A stretch of 22,749 bases of DNA from Saccharofermentans sp. (GTDB taxonomy: Bacteria; Bacillota_A; Clostridia; Saccharofermentanales; Saccharofermentanaceae), in NCBI GenBank assembly GCA_024692105.1, contig JAILMZ010000060.1, positions 1 to 22,749 on the forward strand, given 5' to 3'. The notes under the pieces are model-generated. The model worked only from the letters and a program-made list of their open reading frames with translations, ran no database searches and had not been told where the DNA came from. Shown one piece after another: positions 12,695-20,000 of the stretch (position 1 is its first letter; each line of letters opens with the position of its first letter). The translations under genes were made by a program, and so were the position numbers.

Positions 12695-13567
12695 ATGAAG
12701 AATTGGATGTCAACCAAGTTTCTGATACTGTTCTTTGTTCTGACACTCGCATGGACATGGATCTGCGGATTTATACCTGTAGTGTTCGGGTTTACGGATA
12801 CAGGAGTGGGAACGTTCGTGTTCTATTTCGGCGGCGGCGCGCCTTCGGTGGTCGCGCTGTTCCTGGTCTTCCTGACGTATCCGAAGGATAAGAAAAAAGA
12901 CTACTTCCGCCGTTGTTTCAGTTTCAGGCAGGCTGGGCTCAAATGGCCGCTCATTACGATCGCGGTGTTCACGGCTCTGTCCGCGGTAAGTATTGCTGCA
13001 GGTGTCGGCCTGCTGGGTTTTGAGATGCCGACGATGGATTACCTCAAAGCGATCAGGGAAAACCCTCTGAATATCTTTCTGGTACTTTTGCTCTCGCTCA
13101 TCTCGGGTCCGCTCAACGAGGAATTCGGCTGGAGAGGTTATGCGCTCGACAGGCTGCTTGTAAGGTTCGGCTTCATCAAGAGTTCTCTGCTGCTCGGGTT
13201 TATCTGGGCAATCTGGCATCTGCCGTGGTATTTCACACCGGGGCAGGCACAGTATAATCTTTTGCAAGATTCTGTTTTCCACGCGTTAATGTTCGTACCG
13301 AGCGTAATGATGCTGAGCGTCTTCGTATCCTTCGTATATGTCAAGACGAATAGGAGCATTTTGGCGGGCGCACTCGTTCATATGTTTAGCAATTTGATCG
13401 GAAGTCAGTTATTATCTTCCTATACAACGGAAATAAGCATGCTGATCAGGTACACTAATATGGTGTTCTTCCTTGGCGTTATCGTATATGCGGCATGTTC
13501 ACGCAAGTTCAGGGAGGAAGCCGCTGAGGTTATCGGCAGCATAAAGATACAGGAACAGGCAGGTTAA
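12695..13567 (+). CDS. CPBP family intramembrane glutamic endopeptidase (with LytTR partner)
   Basis: This is a 290-residue membrane protein with about eight hydrophobic segments and all CPBP motifs: EExxxR (E142, E143, R147 in NEEFGWRGYALDRL), FxxxH-type (H175 in WAIWHLPWYF) and HxxxN (H229, N233 in HMFSN). It belongs to a longer subfamily than the 222-residue CPBP at 1883-2551. GGAGG lies 7 nt before the ATG and is partly held in a hairpin. The LytTR gene starts on the base right after the TAA stop, so the CPBP, LytTR and DUF3021 genes form one operon. The substrate is unknown; related proteins process prenylated or secreted peptides or protect against bacteriocins. Confidence 0.9.
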   Translation: MKNWMSTKFLILFFVLTLAWTWICGFIPVVFGFTDTGVGTFVFYFGGGAPSVVALFLVFLTYPKDKKKDYFRRCFSFRQAGLKWPLITIAVFTALSAVSIAAGVGLLGFEMPTMDYLKAIRENPLNIFLVLLLSLISGPLNEEFGWRGYALDRLLVRFGFIKSSLLLGFIWAIWHLPWYFTPGQAQYNLLQDSVFHALMFVPSVMMLSVFVSFVYVKTNRSILAGALVHMFSNLIGSQLLSSYTTEISMLIRYTNMVFFLGVIVYAACSRKFREEAAEVIGSIKIQEQAG

Positions 13568-13996
13568 ATGCAGATAGTAACCAGACAGGCTGAGGGCAAG
13601 CCTCTTACTGTTACAATCGAATATCCCGAATACACCGAGTCGGTCAAGGGACTTATCAAGCGGATAAGAAGTCTTGACTTAAGTTTCAGTGCGTTCTCGG
13701 ATGACAGACAGATCAGGATCTCGATGTCTGATGTGTACTATCTCGAAACCGTTGACAGGAAAGTGTTCCTGTATACCCAAGGTGACGTCTATAGGCTCGA
13801 TGCTTCCATGACGGAGATCGATAAGATCACAGAGGATTCGGATCTCGTCAGGATCTCCAGGACATGCGTCATGAACACAGCTCACCTTACTGAGATCCGC
13901 CAGCTCAAGAACAGCCATCTTGAGGCAATGCTCGATAACGGTGAGAGGCTCATAGTCTCGCGCAAATATCTGCGTGATATCAAGCGGAGGTTCTAA
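13568..13996 (+). CDS. LytTR-domain transcriptional regulator
   Basis: This 142-residue protein has a C-terminal LytTR DNA-binding domain (about residues 45-142): YYLETVDRKVFLYT, then LVRISRTCVMNTAHLTEI, then GERLIVSRKYLRDIKRRF, the most conserved blocks of the family. The N-terminal 40 residues are short, with no receiver domain, so this is not a classical two-component regulator. Stand-alone LytTR proteins of this size are commonly encoded next to DUF3021 membrane proteins, as here, and the membrane partner is thought to control the regulator. Translation starts with no gap after the CPBP stop, so coupling is likely. Confidence 0.9.
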   Translation: MQIVTRQAEGKPLTVTIEYPEYTESVKGLIKRIRSLDLSFSAFSDDRQIRISMSDVYYLETVDRKVFLYTQGDVYRLDASMTEIDKITEDSDLVRISRTCVMNTAHLTEIRQLKNSHLEAMLDNGERLIVSRKYLRDIKRRF

Positions 13997-14006
13997 AGAA
14001 TATTTC

Positions 14007-14411
14007 ATGAGAAAGATACTTCAAGATACATGCATACTTGCAGCGCTGATGATCCTGGCGGTGTTTACATGCTCGATAATATGGTCGGGCATTACCGCAG
14101 AGATCGGGCTTGTATTGCTGCTGTTCGCTCTCGCGCTGATAATCACGGTTGTTAATTACCTTTTCGATGAGTATCTGAATCTTTCGATCATCGCAAGTTA
14201 TGTCATCAAGTATTTTGTTTTCACGGGGATAGTAATGCTGTTCGGATTTATAGCCGGATGGTTCTTCCCGAGCAACTTCTGGATGGCATTTATATATGTA
14301 GGCATCGTGCTCATTCTCGCGTATGCTGTCGATGCATTCAAGGTCAACAGAGACATAGATTACATCAACGAGCATATCAAGAACAGTAAGAGTTCTGACG
14401 AACAGGAGTAA
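14007..14411 (+). CDS. DUF3021 family membrane protein
   Basis: This is a 134-residue protein with four transmembrane helices (about residues 9-28, 32-52, 62-86 and 91-110), ending in a hydrophilic tail (FKVNRDIDYINEHIKNSK). Length, helix number and position after a LytTR gene fit DUF3021. The ATG at 14007 is preferred over an in-frame GTG at 13974 that would overlap the LytTR gene; the ribosome binding site is weak for both. As the membrane partner of the LytTR protein it probably restrains or signals to it. Its stop is 9 bp from the stop of the convergent dus gene. Confidence 0.85.
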   Translation: MRKILQDTCILAALMILAVFTCSIIWSGITAEIGLVLLLFALALIITVVNYLFDEYLNLSIIASYVIKYFVFTGIVMLFGFIAGWFFPSNFWMAFIYVGIVLILAYAVDAFKVNRDIDYINEHIKNSKSSDEQE

Positions 14412-14420
14412 CCCTTTTTC

Positions 14421-15362
14421 TTATTCGGTTAGGAAGACACCATATACGATGTCCTCGTATTCTGTGTACCGCTTTGCCTTCAGCAGGCGCTTGACCTCGC
14501 GCTCTCTGCCTTCGAAAAGGGTCTGCCAATAAGTCCAAAGCTCTCTCATCTTGTAAAGGACATTGATATCAGGCGACATGATGCTCTGATATTCGTGATA
14601 GAGAGTATCGTGCAATCTCCTGAGTTTTACGAAGTCTGTTTCAGATGTGCAGCCCTTAAGCTTGCCTGTCAGAGAAGGATCGGCAATCAAGCCACGGCCG
14701 GTCATTACCGGGTCAAGATCTCTTCCAAACAGGGCCGATAAGTCATCGTAATCCTTGCAGGTAAAGATGTTTCCGTTGTACACAAGAGGGCACTTTGCAT
14801 GTTCCAAGGCGTATGAAAAGAATTCCTTCCTGGGTTCACCTTTATAGAAGTCGGATCTTATCCTGGGGTGTACGATCAGCTCGCTCACGGGAAAGCCGTT
14901 AAAGATATTCACAAGTTCATAGAACTCTTCGGGGTTGCTGTAGCCCAGCCTTGTTTTGACAGATATCCTGATGTCAGCGGATGCCGCGTAGGAGTAGATG
15001 TCATCCAGAAAATCCTGAAGTGCCAATGTATCAGTGAGGAACCCCGCGCCTTTGCCTTTCGCGCAGACGGTGCCCGAAGGACAGCCGAGGTTCAGATTCA
15101 GTTCCTTGTAACCCATGGCATGAAGTTCTTTTGCCGCTTCGATAAAGAAGTCGGGCCTGCACGCGAGGATCTGGGGTACCAGGTATATTCCTGTGTTGTT
15201 TTCGGGAGTGACGTCTTTTCTCTCCCTGGGCGTCATCGGACATTTGTCAGACGGCGAGATGAAAGGGGAGAAGTACTTGTCGATGCCACCATAGATCCCG
15301 TTATAGGCATTGCGGAATATATGTGTTGTAATGCCTTCGAGCGGGGCAAAGTATATCTTCAT
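14421..15362 (-). CDS. dus: tRNA-dihydrouridine synthase
   Basis: This 313-residue FMN-dependent TIM-barrel enzyme reduces uridine to dihydrouridine in tRNA D-loops. Signatures: an APLEGITTHIFRN start (FMN and substrate loop), NLNLGCPSGTV with the catalytic Cys C94, VKTRLG, HPRIRSDFYKG (the H-x-R block), and VYNGNI and TGRGLIADPSL (FMN phosphate binding). AAGGA lies 11 nt before the ATG. The sequence is a divergent Dus, with HPRIRSDFYKG replacing the usual HGRTR.Q.Y.G, a form seen in a clostridial branch. It converges with DUF3021. Confidence 0.92.
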   Translation of the reverse strand: MKIYFAPLEGITTHIFRNAYNGIYGGIDKYFSPFISPSDKCPMTPRERKDVTPENNTGIYLVPQILACRPDFFIEAAKELHAMGYKELNLNLGCPSGTVCAKGKGAGFLTDTLALQDFLDDIYSYAASADIRISVKTRLGYSNPEEFYELVNIFNGFPVSELIVHPRIRSDFYKGEPRKEFFSYALEHAKCPLVYNGNIFTCKDYDDLSALFGRDLDPVMTGRGLIADPSLTGKLKGCTSETDFVKLRRLHDTLYHEYQSIMSPDINVLYKMRELWTYWQTLFEGREREVKRLLKAKRYTEYEDIVYGVFLTE

Positions 15363-15428
15363 CAGAAAAGGATTCCTTCGTGATCTGTCATTTTAGATTA
15401 AATATATTCTATCGCATTACAAAAAGTG

Positions 15429-15457
15429 TTGACATAGTAGCGAATATATACTATTAT
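15429..15457 (+). promoter_or_regulatory. Strong promoter of the 15519 operon
   Basis: TTGACA (15429-15434), 17 bp and TATTAT (15452-15457). The spacer is occupied by an operator-like dyad. Confidence 0.75.
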
Positions 15458-15487
15458 CGTGGTATAGATAGTAACAAAAAGATACTA
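15435..15487 (+). promoter_or_regulatory. Paired TAGTA-N9-TACTA operators (site A)
   Basis: Dyad A1 (15435-15453) begins on the base after TTGACA and covers the promoter spacer. Dyad A2 (15469-15487) lies 34 bp downstream, just past the transcription start. The same two dyads at the same distances recur at 21635-21687. A repressor of one type controlling both is inferred. Confidence 0.6.
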
Positions 15488-15518
15488 ACGGTGCGTAAGC
15501 TTATTTGCGGAGGTTAAT

Positions 15519-16391
15519 ATGACGATCGTTAAGAGCCATGTTTGTGATATGTGCGGCGGTCCTCTCGATATCGATCTAGACCGTCAGCTTTATGTTTGTT
15601 CTTATTGCGGTGTTACCCATGATTATGAGTATTTCCGCGAAGATGATGTTCGCGTGAAAGCAAGAAAGGCTTTGGCCGCAGGAGAGTTCGGAGCGGCAAA
15701 GGATGCCTTTGAATTTATAATCTCGAAGGATCCTCATGATTTTGAGGCTCTCTGCGGTCTTATACTGTGCCGTAATAAAAAGAAGACGATGAGTTCCATC
15801 ATGACCGACAACGGCGTGCATTTCTCTGAGAAACTCGAAGAACTCGTCTTTGCAAAAGACAACTGCCTTCCGGAGCATAGAGATTACTTCGAGAAGATCA
15901 GCGAAGCGGCAAGACTGTTCGGCAAGTATAATGAAAAGCAGATCGAGGTGCATAGACTGGAAAGCAAGCGAGCTGAAGAGGCTAAGACATTAGGCACCCT
16001 GAAGCATGAATACATAAACATCGACAATAGTTTTGCAAACAGCCTTGATGATCTTATGGAGGCGAAAACATCTAAGGGCACACCCGTAATCATCGGTATC
16101 ATTATTTGGCTTGTGGTCATTATAGTTGCTGTCGCAGCTAACGGCGGATGGCTGATAGTTGGAATAGCTACAGTGATCGCTGTTATCGCAGCAGTCGTTG
16201 CCGTTGTGAAAAAGAAGAATAAACTGAAAGGACTCCGCCAAGATATTGCTTCTTCGGAAAAGAGGATGGATGAACTGTCAGACGAGATAAGAAACAAGAA
16301 GAACGAGGCAGCAGAGATCCATGCAGTGTATAGAGAGAAGAAGGAAGAGATCAGTGATGCTGATCCTCTGAAGACGGATGTAGTGGCATGA
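15519..16391 (+). CDS. Zinc-ribbon, TPR-like, two-TM, coiled-coil protein of unknown function
   Basis: This 290-residue protein has a clear modular layout. An N-terminal zinc ribbon has C9/C12 (VCDMCGG) and C27/C30 (VCSYCG). A TPR-like helix pair (about 46-85, ARKALAAGEFGAAKDAFEFI then DPHDFEALCGLILC) follows, then a charged helical region and a coiled coil (about 135-165). Two transmembrane helices (188-207 and 209-230) are joined by a short NGG turn, and a second coiled coil (232-280) ends the protein. Both ends should be cytoplasmic. GGAGG lies 6 nt before the ATG. A 38-residue membrane peptide overlaps its stop codon. No specific function is recognised; the layout suggests a membrane-tethered scaffold or sensor. 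Confidence 0.85.
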   Translation: MTIVKSHVCDMCGGPLDIDLDRQLYVCSYCGVTHDYEYFREDDVRVKARKALAAGEFGAAKDAFEFIISKDPHDFEALCGLILCRNKKKTMSSIMTDNGVHFSEKLEELVFAKDNCLPEHRDYFEKISEAARLFGKYNEKQIEVHRLESKRAEEAKTLGTLKHEYINIDNSFANSLDDLMEAKTSKGTPVIIGIIIWLVVIIVAVAANGGWLIVGIATVIAVIAAVVAVVKKKNKLKGLRQDIASSEKRMDELSDEIRNKKNEAAEIHAVYREKKEEISDADPLKTDVVA

Positions 16392-16504
16392 GAGCCTATA
16401 ATCTTGTAACGCATATACTCTTCTCGTTTATGCTGGGCATAGCTGTGGGCATCGCGGGGATAATCATTACTGCCATTAACGCAAAAAAGCTCAAGGCGAA
16501 CTGA
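16388..16504 (+). CDS. 38-residue single-TM membrane microprotein
   Basis: The ATG overlaps the TGA of the 15519 gene (ATGA), the usual arrangement for translational coupling. The peptide is a short N-terminus, one helix (ILFSFMLGIAVGIAGIIITA), and a basic end (NAKKLKAN). Charges suggest the C-terminus stays in the cytoplasm. It probably partners the two-TM protein encoded just before it. Confidence 0.6.
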   Translation: MRAYNLVTHILFSFMLGIAVGIAGIIITAINAKKLKAN

Positions 16505-16515
16505 TCTGAAAAAAG

Positions 16516-16566
16516 TTGACAAACGATATGTAACATGTTACCTTATTGGCATAGGTAATATATTAC
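16516..16566 (+). promoter_or_regulatory. MarR-gene promoter with two palindromic operators
   Basis: TTGACA at 16516-16521 begins the promoter; the -10 is poor (TACCTT at 16539-16544 with 17-bp spacing). Two perfect 12-bp palindromes follow: GTAACATGTTAC (16530-16541) and GTAATATATTAC (16555-16566). With flanks, both match ATATGTAAYATRTTACCT, the second in inverted orientation, centres 25 bp apart. They are the expected sites for autorepression by the MarR protein encoded next. Confidence 0.65.
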
Positions 16567-16589
16567 ATATTCTTTTAAGGAGTCAACTG

Positions 16590-17069
16590 ATGAATTACGA
16601 TGAAAAAATGAGAATGAACAATGTCGAGTTCGGCGACATGCCGCCTCAGGCATTCCTACTGGGTCTTCTGAGTGCTTTCGATAACCGCTATCAGGCAGCG
16701 GCGGATGCGTTCTTCAAGGAGATCACATGGAAGCAGTTCTTTGCCATTATCTGCATCAATCTCTGCAAAGAGCCCCCGACTTTAAATGAACTTTCCGATG
16801 TCATGGGCAGTTCCCACCAGAATGTGAAGCAGATCCTGCTGAAGCTTGAGAAGAAGGGTTTCGTGACGTTTGTTGCAGATGATAAGGACAAGCGAAAGCA
16901 GAGGATACTTGTTACGGACGGCTGCAGGGATTTCCTGGAGAAGAACGATAACAACGGGATGCAGAGTCAGTACATCATCGGAAGAATTTTCGATGGCGTG
17001 GATGAGAAAGACCTGACAGCCACCATACAGACGATCATGAGAATGGAAAGGAATCTTAGCGAATTATGA
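16590..17069 (+). CDS. MarR family transcriptional regulator
   Basis: This 159-residue winged-helix protein has the MarR plan: flanking dimer helices, a recognition helix in PTLNELSDVMGSSHQNVKQILLKLEKKGFV (about residues 62-92), and the wing around VADDKDKRKQRILVTDGC with the conserved D-x-R/K-x-x-x-x-x-L-T form. AAGGAG lies 8 nt before the ATG. Its stop overlaps the start of the flavodoxin gene by 4 nt. Palindromic operators in its promoter suggest autorepression of a MarR-flavodoxin operon, perhaps induced by redox stress or an aromatic compound; the inducer is inferred only. Confidence 0.9.
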   Translation: MNYDEKMRMNNVEFGDMPPQAFLLGLLSAFDNRYQAAADAFFKEITWKQFFAIICINLCKEPPTLNELSDVMGSSHQNVKQILLKLEKKGFVTFVADDKDKRKQRILVTDGCRDFLEKNDNNGMQSQYIIGRIFDGVDEKDLTATIQTIMRMERNLSEL

Positions 17070-17599
17070 AGACATTAGTTATATACACATCACAGACGGG
17101 TTTTACCAAGAGATATGCAGAGTGGATAGCAGAGAAGACAGGTGCCGATATCCTTGATCTTAAGGAAGCGCAAAAGAAGAAGGACAGCTTTTACGATGAT
17201 TATCAGGCGATAGTATACGGCGGATGGATCATGGCTGGAAATGCCGTAAAGGTAAAGTGGTTCCTTAACAAGGCGTCCTCCTGGAATGACAAGAGACTTG
17301 CAGTGTTCTGCGTGGGCGGCAGTCCGGAAGACAACCCGGACATCGAGGTCACACTCCGAAACATGCTTACGGACGAACAGCGCAAATACATCAGACCTTT
17401 CTATTGCCAGGGCGGCTTCAACTACGAGAAGATGAACGGTCCTTCAAGGCTTGCCATGAAGATGTTTGTTTCTACTCTGAAGAAAAAGAAGGATCAGACT
17501 GAAGACGAGAAGATAATGGCAGAGATGATCGCAACATCCTATGACATCTCAGATGCCAAATATATTGAGCCGATCGTAGAGTATCTTGAGGCCGTGTAG
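17066..17599 (+). CDS. Flavodoxin-domain protein
   Basis: This 177-residue protein begins MKTLVIYTSQTGFTKRYAEWIAEKTGAD, where TSQTGFTK is the FMN-phosphate loop of flavodoxins; YGGWIMAGN and FCVGGSPEDN line the other FMN loops. Length and the long-chain layout resemble the flavodoxin_5/HemG-like group; no transmembrane segment is seen. It is likely an electron carrier or quinone/flavin reductase. It shares a 4-bp ATGA overlap with the MarR gene, so the two are co-translated. The stop is TAG. Confidence 0.85.
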   Translation: MKTLVIYTSQTGFTKRYAEWIAEKTGADILDLKEAQKKKDSFYDDYQAIVYGGWIMAGNAVKVKWFLNKASSWNDKRLAVFCVGGSPEDNPDIEVTLRNMLTDEQRKYIRPFYCQGGFNYEKMNGPSRLAMKMFVSTLKKKKDQTEDEKIMAEMIATSYDISDAKYIEPIVEYLEAV

Positions 17600-17658
17600 G
17601 GTATAATTCAAGAGTAGGGCACAGTATCATCGGTCGGGTGAACTGAAGGGGGATAATT

Positions 17659-18018
17659 ATGATAAAGAGACTGGAAGTAGACGAATTCTGGGCTGATTCC
17701 ACCGTTATTGAAGCCGGTGACTATGTGTTTGTCGGATACTGCATGGGTAATGAAGGCCAGCCGGTAGAAGCTCAGATGGAAGGTGCGTTTGCCACATTGG
17801 AAAACAGACTGAAAATGGCGGGCCTGGGGCTTGATTCTGTCGTTAAGATGGATTGCCTGTTCAAGGATATCAACGATCTGAACTATCTTCCTGCTGTCAT
17901 CAAGAAGTGTTTTGACGGGAAATATCCTGCCCGCAAAGCATACACGACAGATTTTATAAGGGACGGGATCCTTTTTCAGATCGATGCAATAGCATATAAG
18001 GGGAAAAGCGAGCAATGA
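17659..18018 (+). CDS. RidA/YjgF family protein (copy 2)
   Basis: This 119-residue RidA-family protein is a close paralogue of the one at 500-853; 83 of 113 aligned residues are the same by hand count, and the upstream AAGGGGG ribosome binding site is also shared. The conserved blocks AGDYVFVGYC, LDSVVKMDCLFKDI and PARKAYTTDF are present, with the conserved Arg. The family deaminates reactive enamine intermediates. It lies 59 bp after the flavodoxin gene and overlaps the next lipoprotein gene by 4 bp (ATGA), so it links two parts of one operon. Confidence 0.88.
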   Translation: MIKRLEVDEFWADSTVIEAGDYVFVGYCMGNEGQPVEAQMEGAFATLENRLKMAGLGLDSVVKMDCLFKDINDLNYLPAVIKKCFDGKYPARKAYTTDFIRDGILFQIDAIAYKGKSEQ

Positions 18019-19034
18019 AAACAAGAGCCGTTATCGCTGTAGTATTGTCTTCTCTGATCCTTACTTCATGCAGTACGGTGTCTGTTCCGAATGAATCTGA
18101 GTCTGAGACGGAAGAATCATCTGTTAAAACATCAGTGACATCCCAAAAATCGGAAGAGTACTACGATATTGATCCGAAGTGTAATCCTTGCAATTTCTTT
18201 TATGATGTAAGGGATTATCAGATCTCTGATATTGACGTCTTATATAAAGATTATGCAACTGTTACTGCAGATGAGTTAAAGGAATATGCCTATGAAAAAC
18301 TTGACAGCATTGAGTCTGCGGATGAGACGAGCGTAAGAGGTTATTATCAGGATTACGGTTTTGAGATCATAAGAGCCGATAAGTTTACTGAATGGAAAGC
18401 GTATTATGGCTTTAACGGCTTTAGTCCCGATAACAGTTCCATCAGCTACGATCTTCCGATATCAGATGGAGGAGCAATGACGGAATCACAGTATTACGGC
18501 ATTTTGCTGGATCCTTCTGAACGTTTTTTTATTGTTCATTACTGCTATGACTATAAGATCTTATATGAGTTCTTCAACGGCAAGATCTCCACTGATGGAC
18601 AGGAGGCACCGCCTCGGGCTGAACTGAGTGAAGATGCACAGGAGATCTATGATTACTTCAATGTTCAGGAACCGTTTTATTGCACCGCATTCTTAACATA
18701 CGATATTACCGGTGACGGCCAGGATGAATATTGTTATACGATTTCCGGAGGTGCAGGCTTCTATCGTTCTGTAGTAATGATATGCGATCTTGTCACTGAG
18801 ATGTCGTATATGTATTACAGCCTGGATTTTGATTATTCGCTTGAAGTCATTGACGATCAATTGATCCTGACAGTGGCCAAAGGGGAGAACTGCAAAGAAG
18901 ATATGTTCCCGGAGGAGGGAAAGACTGAAACTCTGGTAATGGAAGGTGATGAGATCACATTCCTTTCAGGAAACATAAACGGCAACTGCGTATATACGGC
19001 GAATTATAAAGACTGGAATCTGTTCAAGACATAA
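18015..19034 (+). CDS. Secreted lipoprotein of unknown function
   Basis: This 339-residue protein has a classic lipoprotein signal: MKTRAVIAVVLSSLILTSC with lipobox LTSC, acylated Cys C19, followed by a Ser/Thr/Glu-rich linker (to about 50). The mature part is rich in Tyr, Asp and Glu with alternating strand-like segments, and has an acidic TGDGQDEY stretch (about residue 234) reminiscent of an EF-hand or dockerin-like calcium loop. The family is not recognised. Its start overlaps the RidA stop by 4 nt and it is followed 3 nt later by another lipoprotein. Confidence 0.8.
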   Translation: MKTRAVIAVVLSSLILTSCSTVSVPNESESETEESSVKTSVTSQKSEEYYDIDPKCNPCNFFYDVRDYQISDIDVLYKDYATVTADELKEYAYEKLDSIESADETSVRGYYQDYGFEIIRADKFTEWKAYYGFNGFSPDNSSISYDLPISDGGAMTESQYYGILLDPSERFFIVHYCYDYKILYEFFNGKISTDGQEAPPRAELSEDAQEIYDYFNVQEPFYCTAFLTYDITGDGQDEYCYTISGGAGFYRSVVMICDLVTEMSYMYYSLDFDYSLEVIDDQLILTVAKGENCKEDMFPEEGKTETLVMEGDEITFLSGNINGNCVYTANYKDWNLFKT

Positions 19035-19037
19035 ATA

Positions 19038-19616
19038 ATGAAGCATAGAAGTTACAGTGCAATTCTTGTATTGACCATCGTGGTCATGGTAATGGTATCG
19101 GGCTGTTCAAAACTGTTGAACGGCAAATACGATCCGAATATGACTATCGGTGAGCAGATCAAGACCAGGCATTATAAGGGCAGTGCGGAGGATTTCGGCA
19201 AGAATCAGCTGCTGGATGAGATACTTGAGTGCGTGGAGGACAAAGATGTCGACCGCATGATGGAGCTTTTCTCTGAGTATGCCCTGGACGAGAACGACGT
19301 TCTGGACGAAGAACTCGAGGCGCTTTACGACGCATTCCCGGAGATCGGCGAGATGAAGAACAACTGTTGTTCCGTCTCAGGCTCGCACAACCAGGGTTCC
19401 ACCGAATACAAGTACAAGTATCAGATCAATGCCGACATCTACGACGAGGAAGGCAACCGATACTGTTTCATCATCGTTTGGATAGAAGGCTACTCTGAAG
19501 ATCCGGATATGCAGGGACTGTACTCGATCCAGTTGGTCAGCGAAGATTCCTACTGGGAACAGTCTTTCGAAGTTCACAGCTGGGACGACAGACCGGGCGT
19601 GTATGTTTATATTTGA
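19038..19616 (+). CDS. Lipoprotein, probable DUF5104 family
   Basis: This 192-residue protein has lipobox VSGC with acylated Cys C23 after MKHRSYSAILVLTIVVMVMV. The mature region has an early helical part (LLDEILECVEDKDVDRMMEL) and a strand-rich end (YRYCFIIVWIEGYSEDPDM in sense, then GLYSIQLV), a layout like DUF5104 lipoproteins of Firmicutes. The DUF assignment is from memory of the pattern. A weak ribosome binding site and the 3-nt gap suggest translation coupled to the upstream lipoprotein. Confidence 0.72.
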   Translation: MKHRSYSAILVLTIVVMVMVSGCSKLLNGKYDPNMTIGEQIKTRHYKGSAEDFGKNQLLDEILECVEDKDVDRMMELFSEYALDENDVLDEELEALYDAFPEIGEMKNNCCSVSGSHNQGSTEYKYKYQINADIYDEEGNRYCFIIVWIEGYSEDPDMQGLYSIQLVSEDSYWEQSFEVHSWDDRPGVYVYI

Positions 19617-19656
19617 TCATCAGAATTCTCTTAAAAGCGAAGGTTGATTAACAGGG

Positions 19657-19986
19657 ATGAAAAATATCTATACAGTTCGTTTGTTGAATACTGAAGTCTT
19701 GCCCGCCTTTCCAAAAGACAAAGCCGGAAAGCCTACATGGCTCAGCGTACTTCAGAAAGATGTTTCTTGGTCGGCTTATGCTGTGCTCCCTGATCTTACC
19801 GTGACGGATCATTTCGATCTGGATGTCATATTCGATGGCGATTTCAGGAGTACCACTGAAGTCAATGTCGGAGATGTCTTGGATATAGATTTTGGTATTG
19901 TAGATAAGCAGATCGGTGTACAAAGAGTTGAAGTGACCGGAATCCGCAAGGATAAGCCGATCAACCATCTTGAGAATAAGGGTTAG
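19657..19986 (+). CDS. Unknown 109-residue cytoplasmic protein
   Basis: No family is recognised. The protein has no signal peptide or membrane segment; it alternates short strands (YTVRLLNTEV, DLDVIFDGDF, VLDIDFGIVDKQIGVQRVEV) and could be a small beta barrel of OB or SH3 type. The ribosome binding site is weak (CAGGG right before the ATG). It lies between the DUF5104-like gene and the 302-residue gene, in the same direction, with gaps of 40 and 14 bp, so it is probably in the same operon. An opposite-strand frame of 106 codons was rejected as a shadow. Confidence 0.6.
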   Translation: MKNIYTVRLLNTEVLPAFPKDKAGKPTWLSVLQKDVSWSAYAVLPDLTVTDHFDLDVIFDGDFRSTTEVNVGDVLDIDFGIVDKQIGVQRVEVTGIRKDKPINHLENKG

Positions 19987-20000
19987 TGGAATAGAGATTA

